DNA of 19,463 nucleotides from Chromatiales bacterium (GTDB taxonomy: Bacteria; Pseudomonadota; Gammaproteobacteria; SZUA-140), in contig JAITWN010000201.1 in NCBI GenBank assembly GCA_031285245.1, forward strand, positions 1 through 19,463. Reading direction: 5' to 3'. Below the pieces are notes generated by a model. That model worked only from the letters and a program-made list of their open reading frames with translations, made no database searches and was not told where the DNA came from. The translations under genes were made by a program, and so were the position numbers. Every line of letters begins with the position of its first letter. Positions within the stretch are counted from its first letter, which is position 1. Below, in pieces: positions 7,762 through 15,665 of the stretch.

Positions 7762-8442
7762 TCAGGTGTCGGACCATTTGCGCAGCAGGTTGTGATAGAC
7801 GCCAGCCAGTTGCGACAACGCCGGATGATCGGGCGCCGCTACGCCCAAATCCTGAATGGCACGATCGAGGCTAAGCAACAGCGCGCGATCGCCATCGTCA
7901 CGCACCAGACTTTGGGTCCAGAAAAAAGCGGCATAACGCGTACCACGCGTTACCGGCGTAACGCGGTGCAAGCTGGTGCCCGGATAGATCACCATGTGCC
8001 CCGCTGGCAGCTTCACCTGATGGGTACCGTAGGTATCTTCGATCACCAGCTCACCACCCTCGTATTCGTCCGGATCGCTGAAAAACAGCGTGGCAGAGAT
8101 ATCCGAGCGCACACGATCCGGTGAACCGGGAACGGAGAAAATAGCATTGTCGATATGATTGCCATAAGCGCCGCCACCTTCATAGCGATTGAACCGCGGC
8201 GACAAAACCCGCAGCGGCAGCGTGGCGGCAATGAAGTATGGGCTTTTGGCGAGCACACTCAGAATGAACTCACCGAGCCTCACCGCGACGGGATCATCCT
8301 CGGCAAGCTGGAGGTTGCTCTTGGCCTTCACCGCAATGTGGCCTGCGGTCAGACGCCCATCGACCCATGGCGCCGACTCCAGCGCTTCGCGACATTGGCG
8401 TACCTGCGCCGGACTCAACAACGCCGGAATGATGTGCATCAT
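7762..8442 (-). CDS. piuC: Fe(II)/2-oxoglutarate-dependent dioxygenase, PKHD-type hydroxylase (PiuC/YbiX family)
   Basis: The protein has 226 residues from the MMHIIPALLSPAQV start, the usual length and N-terminus of this family. A longer frame to 8505 adds 21 residues that do not fit. Motifs are the early WVDGRLTAG, an iron-binding His96-x-Asp98 in YGNHIDNA, the distal His159 in SLHRVTPV, and Arg169 in GTRYAAFFW for 2-oxoglutarate. FFSDPDEYEGGELVIED is characteristic of the prolyl-hydroxylase-like fold. In several proteobacteria relatives sit beside TonB-dependent siderophore receptors and respond to iron, but no such receptor lies here. The neighbour downstream is a hydroxy-acid oxidase. 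The biological substrate of the family is not established to my knowledge. An AGGG-containing ribosome site lies about 12-16 bases upstream. Confidence 0.93.
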   Translation of the reverse strand: MMHIIPALLSPAQVRQCREALESAPWVDGRLTAGHIAVKAKSNLQLAEDDPVAVRLGEFILSVLAKSPYFIAATLPLRVLSPRFNRYEGGGAYGNHIDNAIFSVPGSPDRVRSDISATLFFSDPDEYEGGELVIEDTYGTHQVKLPAGHMVIYPGTSLHRVTPVTRGTRYAAFFWTQSLVRDDGDRALLLSLDRAIQDLGVAAPDHPALSQLAGVYHNLLRKWSDT

Positions 8443-8474
8443 GGTGCGCGGCCCTTTTATCTTGCAAAGATGTC

Positions 8475-8494
8475 TGGCGCACTGCAGCGCGCCA
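8475..8494. promoter_or_regulatory. 20-bp near-perfect palindrome in the leader of the dioxygenase gene
   Basis: TGGCGCACTGCAGCGCGCCA is a 20-bp inverted repeat with a single mismatched pair and no loop. It sits just downstream of the proposed start point of transcription of the minus-strand dioxygenase gene, 33 bases before its start codon. It could be a repressor operator or fold as an mRNA hairpin. It does not look like a Fur box, which would be AT-rich. Confidence 0.4.
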
Positions 8495-8504
8495 AATGGA
8501 AGCA

Positions 8505-8534
8505 ATTATTGTTTGTGGGCTTTGCGCGATGCAA
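8505..8534 (-). promoter_or_regulatory. Candidate sigma-70 promoter of the dioxygenase / hydroxy-acid oxidase pair
   Basis: On the minus strand AATAAT (plus 8505-8510, five of six to consensus) lies 18 bp after TTGCAT (plus 8529-8534, three of six). This places transcription start near 8498, about 55 bases before the dioxygenase ATG. Between 8535 and 8676 I see no gene. Confidence 0.35.
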
Positions 8535-8676
8535 GGTAATTCCCGAAGCGCGGTGATCAGCGGCGTCCGTCAGTATTTTTCGGGACCGTTGGCGCGCAGC
8601 GGCTCCGCCCACCATCTGACTGGGTTTCAAAAAAGTGTCCCGATCCTGCCTGATCACTGACCCCAGGGTGTAGTAA

Positions 8677-9603
8677 CTAGCTTTGAACGTTGGGCACAGT
8701 GAGCGCTTGCCGCCCTGCCCAGCCACAGGCGAATTGCCATGCTACGCGGCCGCTGCGCGAACCGCGCTCCAACGCATAGCGCAGTGCTTCGAGGCGTACG
8801 GTTTCAGGGTCATCGAGCACCGCGCCCAAAGCGCCGAGCCAGCCAAAGCAGATCTCAAGATATTGTTCTTGCGGGAAGGGATAGAAGGACAAGCAAAGTC
8901 CGAAGCGTTCGGACAGCGATATTTTTTCCTCCACCGCATCGCCGTGGTGGATCTCCTCATCGACGATGCGCGCTGCGCGGTTTTCGCTGAAATACTCCGG
9001 CAACAGATGGCGACGGTTGGAGGTCGCATAAATGAGTACGTTGTCCGCCGTGCCGGCGAGGGAGCCGTCAAGCACGGCTTTGAGCTCCTTGTAGCTGGCA
9101 TCGTCGGCTTCAAAAGAAAGATCATCGCAGAAGACGATGAAGCGCTCAGGCCGGCCGCGCACCAGATCGATGATGTCAGGCAGATCGACCAGATGACGCG
9201 CCTCGACCTCGATCAGGCGCAAGCCCTGCTCGGCGTATTCACCGAGCAGCGCCTTCACCAGCGATGATTTGCCAGTGCCGCGCGAACCCCACAGCAGCGC
9301 GTTGTTCGCAGGCAGACCGGCGAGGAACTGGCGCGTATTGCGATCGAGCTCAGCCTTCTGGCGATCGACCCCTCGCAGCTGGGCGAGCTCAATGCGATGA
9401 GGTTGATACACCGGCCGCAGTCGCCCGCCGCGCCACTGGAAAGCAATCGCGCTGCTCCAATCAACCTGGCCGACCACCTGGTCGGCAGTCTGGTCGACGA
9501 TCCTTCCAGCAACAGCAGCGCGTTCGTCCGCACGCGCGAGCAGCGCTTCCATGCGATCGACGAGACGCTCCAAGCCAGCCAGCAAGCGATCAGTATCATT
9601 CAT
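8677..9603 (-). CDS. AAA+ family ATPase, DUF815 type
   Basis: This 308-residue P-loop ATPase has an N-terminal helical, Arg/Glu-rich stretch (residues 1-35), then Walker A GSRGTGKS at 106-113 and Walker B FIVFCDD at 155-161. A sensor-1-like YATSNRRHLLPEYF and an Arg-rich C-terminal lid (GSRSGRVAWQFACGW) follow. The linker region GVDRQKAELDRNTRQFLAGL and the NALLWGSRGTGKSS context match the DUF815 group of uncharacterised ATPases. The start at 9603 is preferred to the ATG at 9639: it has an AGGGA ribosome site, and the upstream ATG overlaps a TACAAT -10 box. The family's cellular role is not known to me. It lies divergently from the TrpD2-like gene. Confidence 0.88.
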   Translation of the reverse strand: MNDTDRLLAGLERLVDRMEALLARADERAAVAGRIVDQTADQVVGQVDWSSAIAFQWRGGRLRPVYQPHRIELAQLRGVDRQKAELDRNTRQFLAGLPANNALLWGSRGTGKSSLVKALLGEYAEQGLRLIEVEARHLVDLPDIIDLVRGRPERFIVFCDDLSFEADDASYKELKAVLDGSLAGTADNVLIYATSNRRHLLPEYFSENRAARIVDEEIHHGDAVEEKISLSERFGLCLSFYPFPQEQYLEICFGWLGALGAVLDDPETVRLEALRYALERGSRSGRVAWQFACGWAGRQALTVPNVQS

Positions 9604-9637
9604 GGCAGTTCCCTGAGCGAAGGGTGGAGAAGCGCGC

Positions 9638-9643
9638 ATTGTA
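9638..9643 (-). promoter_or_regulatory. Candidate -10 box of the ATPase gene
   Basis: The minus strand reads TACAAT (five of six to consensus) followed by GCGCGC, about 35 bases before the ATPase start at 9603. No good -35 box is seen upstream. Its position argues for a short leader and against the longer reading frame. Confidence 0.35.
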
Positions 9644-9800
9644 GCAAAGCGCGCCGTGACATCTGATATCCTCCTTTTCCTTGCGCATCATTGCGGTGGA
9701 GTTGGGACTTCGCCCAATGAATCACGCACTGATGACAGTTCTCATGAAGTTTGCTGAAGACTCTCGATATCCTTAAGTTCTGACCGTGAGAAGAACCGCT

Positions 9801-10907
9801 ATGACGCAGCCTGCGCTTGAATTTTCTGATCCGCACGCGCTGATGCATTCCATCATTCAGCGCATCGCCACCGGCCCTGAGTTGTCCAAGAATATTTCAC
9901 GCGAGGAAGCACGCGGCGGCATGAGCGCGATACTCGATGGCATGGTTGATCCGGTGCAAGCGGCGATCTTCCTCATCGCACTGCGCATGAAACGAGAAAC
10001 CGACGCTGAAAACCTCGGCATCCTCAATGCGCTGCTCGACGCTACGCAAACCGCAACTGCCGCGGTCGATGTGCTCGTCGATATCGCCGATCCTTACGAT
10101 GGCTACAACCGCACGCTCCCCGCTGCGCCCTTTCTGCCCGCTGTACTCGCCGCTTGCGGCGTGCCCGCAGTATCGCACGGTGTCGAAAGCATGGGACCAA
10201 AGTTCGGCGTCACTCACCGCCAGGTGCTGCGTGCGGCGGGACTGCCGGTTGATCTCACGCCCGCGCAGGCCGCGGCTCGCATCGAGAATCCTGACATCGG
10301 CTGGGCATATGTCGATCAGCAGGCGTTCTGCCCCAAGCTGCATGCACTCACTGCGCTGCGCACGCTGATCATCAAGCGTCCGGTGCTCACCACCATCGAA
10401 ACCGGACTTGGGCCAATACGCGCGCGCGGCCGCACCCATCTCATGACCGGCTTCGTGCACAAAGGCTATCCGCGCATCTATGCCCTGCTCGCCCGCGCTG
10501 CCGGCTTTGACTCGGCGCTGATCGTGCGTGGTGTCGAAGGAGGCGTTATCCCTTCGCTGCGCCAGAGTGGCCGCGTGTTTCAATGTCTCGCAGAAGATGA
10601 ACCGCACGAGCATCCGCTACAGGCTTCAGACTTTGGCGTGGGTGAGACAACCCGACCCGCGAGCATGCCGGGCGCTGCGACCGATGCTGAAACTGCGCCA
10701 CTCGCTACCGCCTGCGCAGCAGCGGCCGCCGAAGCGGGACTCGCCGCGCTGAATGGCGCGCAAGGTCCAGCACGTGATGCACTGATCTGCGCGGGTGCTA
10801 CTTGTCTGTGGCACCTCGGCCGCTTCGACACTTTGCATGCAGCGGCCGACGCAGTTCGCATCGCGCTCGACTCCGGACGTGCGCGAAAGCACTTGAACGG
10901 AGCGTGA
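9801..10907 (+). CDS. TrpD2/YbiB-like protein of the anthranilate phosphoribosyltransferase fold
   Basis: The protein has 368 residues from the ATG at 9801; an in-frame GTG at 9786 is possible but adds only MRRTA. The N-terminal helical domain (IIQRIATGPELSKNISREEA, then AIFLIALRMKRETDAENLGI) is the TrpD-type helical bundle. The rest follows the nucleoside-phosphorylase class III fold, with LPAAPFLPAVLAACGVPAVS and LTALRTLIIKRPVLTTIETG. The catalytic signatures of true TrpD are not found: no GTGGD, no KHGNR (here SHGVESMG), and no DE metal pair (here VRGVEGGVIP). The pattern PYDGYNRTLP fits the YbiB/TrpD2 group, whose E. coli member is reported to bind nucleic acid rather than make tryptophan. 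No trp genes are adjacent. The true function is open. Confidence 0.82.
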   Translation: MTQPALEFSDPHALMHSIIQRIATGPELSKNISREEARGGMSAILDGMVDPVQAAIFLIALRMKRETDAENLGILNALLDATQTATAAVDVLVDIADPYDGYNRTLPAAPFLPAVLAACGVPAVSHGVESMGPKFGVTHRQVLRAAGLPVDLTPAQAAARIENPDIGWAYVDQQAFCPKLHALTALRTLIIKRPVLTTIETGLGPIRARGRTHLMTGFVHKGYPRIYALLARAAGFDSALIVRGVEGGVIPSLRQSGRVFQCLAEDEPHEHPLQASDFGVGETTRPASMPGAATDAETAPLATACAAAAAEAGLAALNGAQGPARDALICAGATCLWHLGRFDTLHAAADAVRIALDSGRARKHLNGA

Positions 10908-10920
10908 AACAAGCTGGAGC

Positions 10921-10950
10921 ACCTGATCTGATTTCCTGGTCAGATCAGGT
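10921..10950 (+). terminator. Strong hairpin after the TrpD2-like gene
   Basis: ACCTGATCTGA (10921-10931) and TCAGATCAGGT (10940-10950) form a perfect 11-bp stem with an 8-base loop, starting 13 bases after the stop codon. There is no T run after it, so intrinsic termination would be weak. A third partial copy, ATCAGATC, follows at once. A protein-binding dyad is the alternative. Confidence 0.45.
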
Positions 10951-11111
10951 ATCAGATCCAGAGATGAGCACAGCCCCCACCTTGGTCTTAAATCTTTCTG
11001 TGGCAAGCCACTTCAGACAACCGCACAATGGCCGCTATGAAACCAACAGCGCTACCCGTAAACCATACAAGCAGTCTCTCGATTCGCAACAAGGCTTTGA
11101 AGAAAAAACGG

Positions 11112-11119
11112 TATAGAAT
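11112..11119 (+). promoter_or_regulatory. Candidate -10 region for the pga operon
   Basis: TATAGAAT lies 59 bases before the chosen pgaA start and is followed by a GC-rich start region. I found no convincing -35 box at normal spacing; TTGAAG at 11097 is too close. The promoter may therefore need an activator. Between 10951 and 11111 nothing else is seen. Confidence 0.3.
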
Positions 11120-11177
11120 GCGGCCGCAATATAAATCACGCAGCACGGACACTAGCGTGCAGAGAAATACCGAACGA

Positions 11178-13682
11178 ATGGGGAACGCAAAAAACTCAGC
11201 CTCTGCGCCGCCCTTTTCGCGCCGCCTCTCGCGGCTCTGTATCGCAGCCGGCATTGCGATCGCATCGATTGCATGGCAGCCGATCGCACACGCAGATAAT
11301 CCAGCGCCTGCGGCCAGACACCAGAGCGACTATGATCACGCTTTGCAGCTCGCGCGCGAAGGTCACTATAAGCAAGCGCTCACGACCCTCAAGGCGCTGA
11401 GCGCAAACAATCCCGAACACATCGTTTATCGCTACGATCTCGCCACCGTGCTCAGTTGGGCCGGACGTGATCGTGAGGCACTCGATGTCGCCGCAGATTT
11501 CGATATGGCGCAAACACCAGCCTACGTGCTGCGCGCACTCGGCGGATCAGCGCGCAACGTCCAGGATTTTGCATTAGCTGAACACTACTATCGCGCCACG
11601 CTAAAGCGCGATGCTAGCGACCGCATCGCAGGCGCAGGCCTTGCCCTCACCCTCACTGACCGCGGCGATACCGCCGGCGCTTACGACATCGCGAGCGCGC
11701 TTGCAGCGCAGCATCCCAACGATCTTTCCGCTCTTTCCGCGCTCTCTTACGTGCAACTGAACAGCCGGCGTTATTTCGGCGTGCTCGATACCAGCGAGCG
11801 CATGTTGCAAATCGATCCCGATAGCACCGATGCGCGCCGCGCTCAGATCATGGCCACTTATCGTCTCGGCGCGCCGCATCTTGCCGCCGATCTCGCAGAT
11901 GCCACGCCCGGTCTGCTGACAGCGGGTGAACGCGCCCGCATTGAGAACGATCGTCAGGCGATGGCAATCCGCTGGGCACGCCTGCCCGCCACGCCGCAAA
12001 CCGCGCCTGATCGCAAAGTGCGCATCGCGATCCTTGATCTTCGTGAGGAAATCGCGGCGCTCGAAGCGCGAGGCGAAAGCGACACCCTGCAGACGCGCGG
12101 ACGACGCTATGATCTGCTGGTATCACTGCATGAACGCGGGCGCAATCGCGAGGCAATCGAGCTCTACGAAACCAGCATCGCCAATGAAAATCGCGACGAC
12201 ATCCCCGCTCATGTACTTGCGACAGCGGGTAATGCATATCTTGCCGAACGTCAGCCGAAAAAAGCACGTGAACTCTTCGAAGAGGCGCTGACCAAAGAGC
12301 CTGGTGACTTCTGGACACGGCTGTCACTGGTTTACGCTCATATCGAAGCCGAGGAATTCAAGCAGGCGCTTAGCGTTGCTGACGAACTCGTCGCTTCTGA
12401 GCCGATATGGCTAGGCTCGCGACCGGATCGCCGTCCTAACTCCTCGCGCCTGATCGCTGACATTACCGCCGCCTACGTGCGTGCGTATGCCAATGATCTT
12501 GCCGACGCCGAGCGTCGCATTGATCCGCTCGCCGAAGCCGCGCCACTCAACGCCGAGCTGCGCACCGCACGCGCCACCATCTGGCTGTGGCGAGGCTGGC
12601 CGCGACAAGCGCTGGCTGAATATGACGCCGCGATCGCAGCCATACCAGCAAACCAAGCCGATGCTATTGCCGGCCGTGGCCACGCATTGCTCGAGCTCGA
12701 CGACTACCGCGGCGCCGAGCAAGCACTGCAAGATCTCAAGCTCGTCTCGCCTGACAGCAGCACCACACGCCAGCTGACGCGTGACCTTGAGCTAGGACGG
12801 ATGAACGTGCTACGCCTACAAGCCCAGCGCATGGAAAGCTCCGGCTCGCAGCAAGGCAACGAGAGTCTTGGCTTCGACGGCTGGCTGCACGGCGAACTGA
12901 TGTCATATCACTATCGCCCCTTCCTGCATTATCACTTCCAGCGCGCGAAGTTCCCCGAAGGCACGGCGCTCTACCGGCGCGCTGGCGTTGGCATCGAATA
13001 TCGCGCGCGCGATGTGCTGCTCGATGCTGAAATCAATCGCAATGTGAGCACCGCTGATGCCAAGGTCGGCATCGCCGCCAATGCGCGCTGGACACCATCG
13101 GATCACTGGTCCTTCAGTGCTGGCGCCGACAGTCAGAGTAATGATGTGCCGCTACGCGGCCGTTTCAACGAAGGCATCGACGGCTGGTCCACCAATCTCG
13201 GCGTCGACTGGCGCGCGCATGAACTGCGCAGCGCTCACGCCGGTGTTGGTGTATCTCGCTTCAGTGATGGCAATCGCCGCGATTTCGCACAATTGCAAGG
13301 CACGCAGCGCATCTTCACTAGGCCGCACTACCGCATGGATGGCGTGCTCGGCGCTTATGCTTCGCGTAATTCACGCAATGACGCAGCCGTGTCTTATTTC
13401 AATCCGCGCAGCGACTACTCTGCGGATTTCACCCTCGACAATGAGTGGCTGCAATATCGCCACTACTCGCACACCTTCCGCCACCACCTGGCGCTGACTG
13501 CGGGCAACTACTACCAACAGAATTTCGGTTCTGATATGACTTGGGCGCTACACTATGAACAGCGCTGGAGTCCGCATGATCGCTTCGACCTCGGCTACGG
13601 CCTGATGCGGGCGCGTCGCGTCTACGACGGCGCAGCGGAATATCAAACCACTTTGCTGGCCGATCTGACATGGCGCTTCTAA
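11178..13682 (+). CDS. pgaA: Poly-beta-1,6-N-acetylglucosamine export porin PgaA
   Basis: This outer-membrane protein of 834 residues (E. coli PgaA has 807) would let the de-N-acetylated PNAG polymer cross the outer membrane. The ATG at 11178 is chosen because it is followed by a signal peptide with an RR n-region, a hydrophobic core and AHA before Asp-Asn. The open frame extends up to 11028, but that region covers the -10 box and has no signal. The periplasmic half is made of tetratricopeptide repeats (for example DYDHALQLAREGHYKQALTT and DYRGAEQALQDLKLVSPDSS), which in the family bind PgaB. From about residue 580 the alternating beta-strand pattern of a 16-strand barrel begins and ends in TWRF, with the C-terminal Phe needed for outer-membrane assembly. 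It is first of four pga genes. Confidence 0.94.
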   Translation: MGNAKNSASAPPFSRRLSRLCIAAGIAIASIAWQPIAHADNPAPAARHQSDYDHALQLAREGHYKQALTTLKALSANNPEHIVYRYDLATVLSWAGRDREALDVAADFDMAQTPAYVLRALGGSARNVQDFALAEHYYRATLKRDASDRIAGAGLALTLTDRGDTAGAYDIASALAAQHPNDLSALSALSYVQLNSRRYFGVLDTSERMLQIDPDSTDARRAQIMATYRLGAPHLAADLADATPGLLTAGERARIENDRQAMAIRWARLPATPQTAPDRKVRIAILDLREEIAALEARGESDTLQTRGRRYDLLVSLHERGRNREAIELYETSIANENRDDIPAHVLATAGNAYLAERQPKKARELFEEALTKEPGDFWTRLSLVYAHIEAEEFKQALSVADELVASEPIWLGSRPDRRPNSSRLIADITAAYVRAYANDLADAERRIDPLAEAAPLNAELRTARATIWLWRGWPRQALAEYDAAIAAIPANQADAIAGRGHALLELDDYRGAEQALQDLKLVSPDSSTTRQLTRDLELGRMNVLRLQAQRMESSGSQQGNESLGFDGWLHGELMSYHYRPFLHYHFQRAKFPEGTALYRRAGVGIEYRARDVLLDAEINRNVSTADAKVGIAANARWTPSDHWSFSAGADSQSNDVPLRGRFNEGIDGWSTNLGVDWRAHELRSAHAGVGVSRFSDGNRRDFAQLQGTQRIFTRPHYRMDGVLGAYASRNSRNDAAVSYFNPRSDYSADFTLDNEWLQYRHYSHTFRHHLALTAGNYYQQNFGSDMTWALHYEQRWSPHDRFDLGYGLMRARRVYDGAAEYQTTLLADLTWRF

Positions 13683-13693
13683 ATATTCCAGAT

Positions 13694-15655
13694 ATGAGGA
13701 CCGCACTGCGCCTTGCTGCGCTCAGCTTCCTACTGTTCACTCTGAGCAATGCATTGCGGGCTGAGGAAAATCAGCAGAACAATGAGTTCTTCGTGCTGAG
13801 CTATCACGACGTTCAGGACGATGCTTCGCACGAACGTCTCGGAGACGCGGTCACCATCGGCACCGATGAGTTAGTCGCGCAGTTCGCCTGGCTGCGTGAA
13901 AACCATTACACCATGATCAATCTCGAAGACATCCGCGCCGCACGCGCCGGCACGCGCTCACTACCGCCCAATGCCGTGCTGCTGACCTTCGACGACAGTT
14001 ATGTCAGTTTTTACACCCGGGTTTTCCCCTTGCTCAAGCTATTCAACTATCCGGCAGTGGTCGCACCGGTAGTCTCTTGGCTGGAGCAACCCGAGGGCAG
14101 CGCCGTCGCTTATGGCGACACGCCAGTGCCGCGCTCAAGCTTCATGAGCTGGGGACAAGTGCGCGAGCTCATCGCTTCCGGATTAGTGGAAATCGCCTCG
14201 CACAGCTATGAGCTGCATAACGGCGTACCAGGCAATCCACAAGGCAATCTCCAACCCGCTGCCACGACGCGGGCATGGGATGCCGCGCGCGGTGTTTACG
14301 AAGACGATGCTACCTACTTTGAACGCGTGCGCGCGGATCTCGAACGCAGCGCACGCATCATTGCGCAGCGCACCGGGCAGCGACCGCGCGCGATCGTGTG
14401 GCCTTATGGCCGCTACAATCAAGCCGTCAACAAGATCGCCGATGACCTCGGCATGACACTCAGTTTCGATCTCAGTGAACACGGCAGAAATGATGTGCGC
14501 AATCAGGGCATCATCCACCGCGCTTTCATCACTCATGGAGCAACGCTCCAGAGTCTCGTCGACGCCTTCAATACGCCAGATCGGCCGCCTGTCACACGTG
14601 CGATGCAGGTTGATCTCGATTACGTCTACGATCCGGACCCTGCACAGCAGGAACACAATCTAAGCCTTCTGCTCGAGCGCGTGCGTGCGCTCGGTGTCGA
14701 TACGGTATATCTGCAGGCTTATGCTGACCCTGACGGCGACGGCAATGCCGATGCGCTGTATTTTCCGAATCGCCATCTCCCCATGCGCGCTGATCTCTTC
14801 AACCGCGTGGCCTGGCAACTGGCGACACGCACGCATACCAATGTCTACGCCTGGCTGCCGGTGCTCGCCTACACGCCCCCACCCGGACACCCGCTTCGCG
14901 ATCAGGTGGTGAGAGCTGAAGCCGGCGAACAAGATCCAGCGCGTTACCCGCGCCTGTCGCCCTTCAGTGCGGAAGCGCGCGACTTTGTCGGCGATATCTA
15001 CGAAGACCTTGCTCGGCATTCCTACATCGCGGGAATACTGTTCCATGATGATGCTCTGCTAGCAGAAGATGAAGACGCCTCGCCACTGGCACTAGCGATC
15101 TACACCATGGAGTGGGATCTGCCGGCCAGTATCGATGCCATTCGCGCCAATCCGGCAGCGCTCGCAAGCTGGACGCGCCACAAGACCGAACTCCTCGCCG
15201 AGTGGACGGACACGCTCGCCGCGCGCGTGCGTGTATATCAGCCTGATATCAAAACCGCGCGCAATCTCTATGCGCCGATTGTGCTCGACCCTGGAGCAGA
15301 AGAACGCTTTGCGCAATCGCTACCCGTCGCGCTCGAACGCTATGACTACGCGGCCGTGATGGCCATGCCGTTCATGGAAAATCAGTCGCGCCCCAACGCC
15401 TGGTTGACCCAACTGGCGACACGTATCGCGCAGTATCCCAATGGACTCGAGCGCACGGTATTCGCGCTCCAGACCGTCGATTGGCGCACCAGCAAGCGTG
15501 TCGACACCGCAGTGCTGCGCGCGCAACTGACGCTGCTGCAACGTCTTGGCGCACGCCATCTTGCCTACTATCCCGATGATTTCATTGCGGATCATCCCAA
15601 CATTTCCGCTCTGGGCGCCGTGATGTCGACCAGCACTTTTCCCTACCCAGAGTAA
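13694..15655 (+). CDS. pgaB: Poly-beta-1,6-N-acetylglucosamine N-deacetylase / hydrolase PgaB
   Basis: This two-domain periplasmic enzyme has 653 residues (E. coli about 672). The N-terminal NodB-type deacetylase domain carries its metal and catalytic set: His38 in LSYHDV, Asp100-Asp101 in LLTFDDSYVSFYTRVFPLLK, and His170/His175 in IASHSYELHNG. The C-terminal glycoside-hydrolase-like domain starts near VDLDYVYDPDP (307-315), with VYLQAYADPDGDG, FPNRHLPM and FHDDALL (450-456). The start at 13694 gives a signal peptide, MRTALRLAALSFLLFTLSNA. An upstream in-frame ATG at 13670 would overlap the pgaA stop and lengthen the n-region. E. coli PgaB is a lipoprotein, but here there is no cysteine near the cut, so the protein is probably soluble or otherwise tethered. 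The start lies 11 bases after pgaA. Confidence 0.95.
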   Translation: MRTALRLAALSFLLFTLSNALRAEENQQNNEFFVLSYHDVQDDASHERLGDAVTIGTDELVAQFAWLRENHYTMINLEDIRAARAGTRSLPPNAVLLTFDDSYVSFYTRVFPLLKLFNYPAVVAPVVSWLEQPEGSAVAYGDTPVPRSSFMSWGQVRELIASGLVEIASHSYELHNGVPGNPQGNLQPAATTRAWDAARGVYEDDATYFERVRADLERSARIIAQRTGQRPRAIVWPYGRYNQAVNKIADDLGMTLSFDLSEHGRNDVRNQGIIHRAFITHGATLQSLVDAFNTPDRPPVTRAMQVDLDYVYDPDPAQQEHNLSLLLERVRALGVDTVYLQAYADPDGDGNADALYFPNRHLPMRADLFNRVAWQLATRTHTNVYAWLPVLAYTPPPGHPLRDQVVRAEAGEQDPARYPRLSPFSAEARDFVGDIYEDLARHSYIAGILFHDDALLAEDEDASPLALAIYTMEWDLPASIDAIRANPAALASWTRHKTELLAEWTDTLAARVRVYQPDIKTARNLYAPIVLDPGAEERFAQSLPVALERYDYAAVMAMPFMENQSRPNAWLTQLATRIAQYPNGLERTVFALQTVDWRTSKRVDTAVLRAQLTLLQRLGARHLAYYPDDFIADHPNISALGAVMSTSTFPYPE

Positions 15656-15665
15656 GTAAGCAGGC

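Noticed and set aside
8683..9267. 194-codon open frame on the plus strand
   Set aside because: It is antisense to the AAA+ ATPase, whose Walker motifs establish the minus strand as coding.
9665..9773. Direct repeat GATATCCT (9665-9672 and 9766-9773) as a regulatory pair
   Set aside because: Eight bases repeated once at about 100 bases distance is within chance, and nothing ties it to a promoter.
11028..11177. Fifty extra N-terminal residues for PgaA
   Set aside because: The region is basic and has no signal peptide at its start. It covers the -10-like box, whereas the signal peptide begins only after 11178.
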